NCBI RefSeq assembly: GCF_030551255.1 | Contig: NZ_CP130630.1 | Coordinates: 7,855,501-7,919,500 of the forward strand | Length of the DNA stretch: 64,000 nt | Origin: Streptomyces sp. NL15-2K | GTDB taxonomy: Bacteria > Actinomycetota > Actinomycetes > Streptomycetales > Streptomycetaceae | Reading direction: 5' to 3' | Shown here: piece after piece, positions 61,845-64,000 of the stretch | How the letters are laid out: every line of letters starts with the position of its first letter | Position numbering within the stretch: the stretch's first letter is position 1 | The notes under the pieces: model-generated | What the model was told of the DNA's origin: nothing | Databases searched by the model: none | The model's input: the letters and a program-made list of their open reading frames with translations, nothing else | Program-made: the position numbers and the translations under genes

Positions 61845-64000
61845 ATGAACATGGACAATGATGACGAGCTGATCGCGATCGTCTCGATGGAATGCCGACT
61901 GCCCCAGGCCGACGACGTCGACGCATTCTGGCAGAAGCTGGTGAACGGCGAGAGCGCCATCAGGGATCTCACGGACGCGGAGGTCGCGTCCGCCGGGGTG
62001 CCGACGGGGCAACGGTCGCGCCCGGACCATGTGAAGCGGGCCGGAGTCCTGGAAGGCGTCGCCGAGTTCGACTCCACGTACTTCGGATACTCGCCGCGCG
62101 AGGCGGACGTCCTCGACGTCCAGCAGCGCCTCATGCTCCAGTCGTCAGTGTCGCTGCTGGAGCGGGCCAACATCGATCCGCAGCGCACCCAGCAGCGGAT
62201 CGGTGTGTTCGCCGGCTCGGGAATGAGTACCTACCTCTTCGGGGCACTCCGCCGCCGCGACCTGGTCGACTCGCTCGGCGAGATGGTCGTCCGACACGGC
62301 AACGACAAGGACTTCCTGGCCACCCGGATCTCCTACAAGCTGAATCTGCGCGGGCCCAGCGTGAACGTGCAGACGGCGTGCTCGACCGGTCTCGTCGCCG
62401 TCCACTCGGCCGTGCAGAGCCTGCTCCTGAACGAGTGCGACGCGGCCATCGCGGGCGCGGTGCACATACGGGTGCCGCAGGAGTCCGGATACCAGTACCA
62501 GGTCGGCGGGGTGCTCTCGCCGGACGGCGTCTGCCGCCCGCTCGGCGCCGAGGCCAACGGCACGCTGTTCACCAACGGCCTCGGCCTCGTCCTGCTGAAG
62601 CGGCTGCGCGACGCGATCGCCGACGGCGACGACGTGCACGCGGTGATCGCCGGTTCTGCGGTGAACAATGACGGTGCGGAGAAGGTGAGTTTCACCGCCC
62701 CGAGCGTCTCGGGCCAGGTCGGAGTGCTCAGCGACGCCCTCCAGGTCTCCGGCGCCAAGCAGACGGACATCACCTACATCGAGGCGCACGGCACCGGGAC
62801 CGCGCTCGGAGATCCCATCGAGATCGAGGCGATCAAGCAGGCGTACGGCCTCGACGGCGCCCGGTGCGGAATCGGTTCCCTCAAGGGCAACTTCGGGCAC
62901 CTCAACATCGCGGCCGGCATCATCGGGCTGATCAAGGCGGCCCTGGTCCTGAAGCACAAGTACGTGCCGCCGACGGTGAACGTCGGCGAGGTCAACCCCG
63001 CGCTCGAACTGGACGGTTCACGCTACTTCGTGACCACCGAGGGGCACCCGCTCGACGGTGACGGAGACACCTGGGCGGGCGTCAGCGCGTTCGGCATGGG
63101 CGGCACCAACGGCCACGTCATCCTGAAGAGCTTCGAGCAGACGCCGGCCGAGCCCGCGGCACCCGCCGACGGCCCCAGCATCCTCACCTTCTCGGCGCGG
63201 TCCGAGGCCGCCCTGCGCGGCCAGGCGACCGCACTGGCACAGCATCTCGCCGCGCACCCGGAGGGTTCGCTCGCCGAGTACGCGTACACGCTGCGCGAGG
63301 GAAGGACACGGCACCCCTACCGGGCATCGCTGGCCGCGGTCGACCGGGCAGAGGCGGTCTCCCGTCTGAAGGCCGGGCGGTACCACCGGGGAGCCGAGGC
63401 GGACTCCGACGAGATCGCGTTCGTCTTCGCGGGCCAGGGAACGCAGCGCGGGGCGATGGGAGCCGTACTCGCCACGAAGAACGAGCGCTTCGCCCGCCGG
63501 CTCGACGAGGCGACCGCCGCGGTGAACGAGCACATGGACTTCGACGTGAACACGTACCTCGGGTCCGACGGCCAGGTGGACAGCATCGACACCTCGGTGG
63601 CGCAGCCGCTCCTGTTCGCCGTCGAGTACGCGCTGGCGGCCACCCTCATCGACTCGGGCGTCCGGCCCCGGTACGTCCTGGGACACAGCCTCGGCGAGAT
63701 CGTCGCCGCGACCGTCGCGGGCGTGTTCGACCTGCGGTCGGCCGCGGCGCTCGTCGTGACGCGGGCGCGGCTCATGGGACGCTGCGAGACCGGGGCGATG
63801 CTCGCCGTCGATCGCCTGGAGCCCTTCGCGGACCTGCTGGACGGCGGCTCCCTGGTGGTCGCGGCGGCCAACTCCCCGCAGCAGCACGTGTTGTCCGGCA
63901 GCCACGAGGCCATCGACGCGGCTGCCGCGCTCGCCGTCGACGCCGGTGTCCACCACCAGCGACTGGCGACATCGCACGCGTTTCACTCGCCGCTCATGCG
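61845..64000 (+). CDS. Type I polyketide synthase, KS-AT part (runs off the window)
   Basis: At least 718 residues with no stop before the window edge. Ketosynthase: VQTACSTGLVAVHSAVQ (active Cys, TACSTG variant), EAHGTGTALGDP (His) and LKGNFGHLNIAAGI (His). Acyltransferase begins FVFAGQGTQRGAMG, has active-site Ser in VLGHSLGEIVAA and ends at ATSHAFHSPLM, whose AFHS favours malonyl-CoA over YASH-type methylmalonyl domains. ATG 61845 follows CCAAGGA; ATG 61851 is also possible. It would extend the aminoacyl unit from the upstream A-PCP protein by one ketide. Confidence 0.92.
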   Translation, partial: MNMDNDDELIAIVSMECRLPQADDVDAFWQKLVNGESAIRDLTDAEVASAGVPTGQRSRPDHVKRAGVLEGVAEFDSTYFGYSPREADVLDVQQRLMLQSSVSLLERANIDPQRTQQRIGVFAGSGMSTYLFGALRRRDLVDSLGEMVVRHGNDKDFLATRISYKLNLRGPSVNVQTACSTGLVAVHSAVQSLLLNECDAAIAGAVHIRVPQESGYQYQVGGVLSPDGVCRPLGAEANGTLFTNGLGLVLLKRLRDAIADGDDVHAVIAGSAVNNDGAEKVSFTAPSVSGQVGVLSDALQVSGAKQTDITYIEAHGTGTALGDPIEIEAIKQAYGLDGARCGIGSLKGNFGHLNIAAGIIGLIKAALVLKHKYVPPTVNVGEVNPALELDGSRYFVTTEGHPLDGDGDTWAGVSAFGMGGTNGHVILKSFEQTPAEPAAPADGPSILTFSARSEAALRGQATALAQHLAAHPEGSLAEYAYTLREGRTRHPYRASLAAVDRAEAVSRLKAGRYHRGAEADSDEIAFVFAGQGTQRGAMGAVLATKNERFARRLDEATAAVNEHMDFDVNTYLGSDGQVDSIDTSVAQPLLFAVEYALAATLIDSGVRPRYVLGHSLGEIVAATVAGVFDLRSAAALVVTRARLMGRCETGAMLAVDRLEPFADLLDGGSLVVAAANSPQQHVLSGSHEAIDAAAALAVDAGVHHQRLATSHAFHSPLM

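Overview
This window is high-GC actinomycete DNA, almost certainly Streptomyces. The evidence is third-position G/C codon bias, GTG and TTG starts behind strong ribosome binding sites, many 1-8 nt gene overlaps, LASTG-type sortase motifs, DUF6153 and DUF305 proteins, and an RpoA that reads like the Streptomyces protein. The mix of metabolic cassettes, broken genes, a broken integrase and half-tRNA repeats suggests an accessory chromosomal region.

Left part (1-20.6 kb) is metal related. A minus-strand operon encodes a Y4yA-type PLP decarboxylase-like enzyme, a cysteine synthase-rhodanese fusion, a SufS-like class V PLP enzyme and a methyltransferase cut by the window edge. Diverging from it is a six-gene operon for an anchored-repeat ABC transporter: three surface proteins with choice-of-anchor repeats, a ZnuA-like lipoprotein with such a repeat inserted in it, an ATPase and a permease. 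Zur-like dyads lie in the shared promoter region. A His-rich LVIVD protein, DUF305 and DUF6153 proteins, two small His-rich membrane proteins, a frameshifted MFS pump and a second cysteine-synthase/MFS pair follow.

The arsenic region (20.6-27.1 kb) has arsC, an arsR, an aquaporin-type channel, an ArsO-like flavoprotein, a second arsR, another flavoprotein and an ArsI/CadI-like lyase. Between the two halves lie a dead MerR regulator with an intact-looking promoter, a permease fragment and an acetyltransferase fragment.

The sugar region (29.3-44.7 kb) is a fructan/glucan utilisation cluster: secreted levanase, LacI regulator, sugar ABC importer, GH3, a second GH32 without signal peptide, secreted GH30 and a GH32 remnant. 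Next to it stands a complete solitary rpoA, far from any ribosomal protein genes.

The 46.2-57.4 kb segment is bounded by two nearly identical 70-bp copies of a tRNA-Arg(CCG) 3' half with homologous flanks. Inside are a VapBC-like pair, a frameshifted tyrosine integrase, lspA and a gutted lasso-peptide locus. The locus keeps a siamycin-family precursor, the histidine kinase, response regulator, ABC exporter and attenuator hairpin. The cyclase and the CapA-type epimerase are truncated and frameshifted, and the leader peptidase genes are missing.

The right end (57.7-64 kb) has an EamA transporter, an XRE/MmyB regulator and the start of a hybrid NRPS-PKS cluster (A-PCP protein, then a KS-AT polyketide synthase running off the window).
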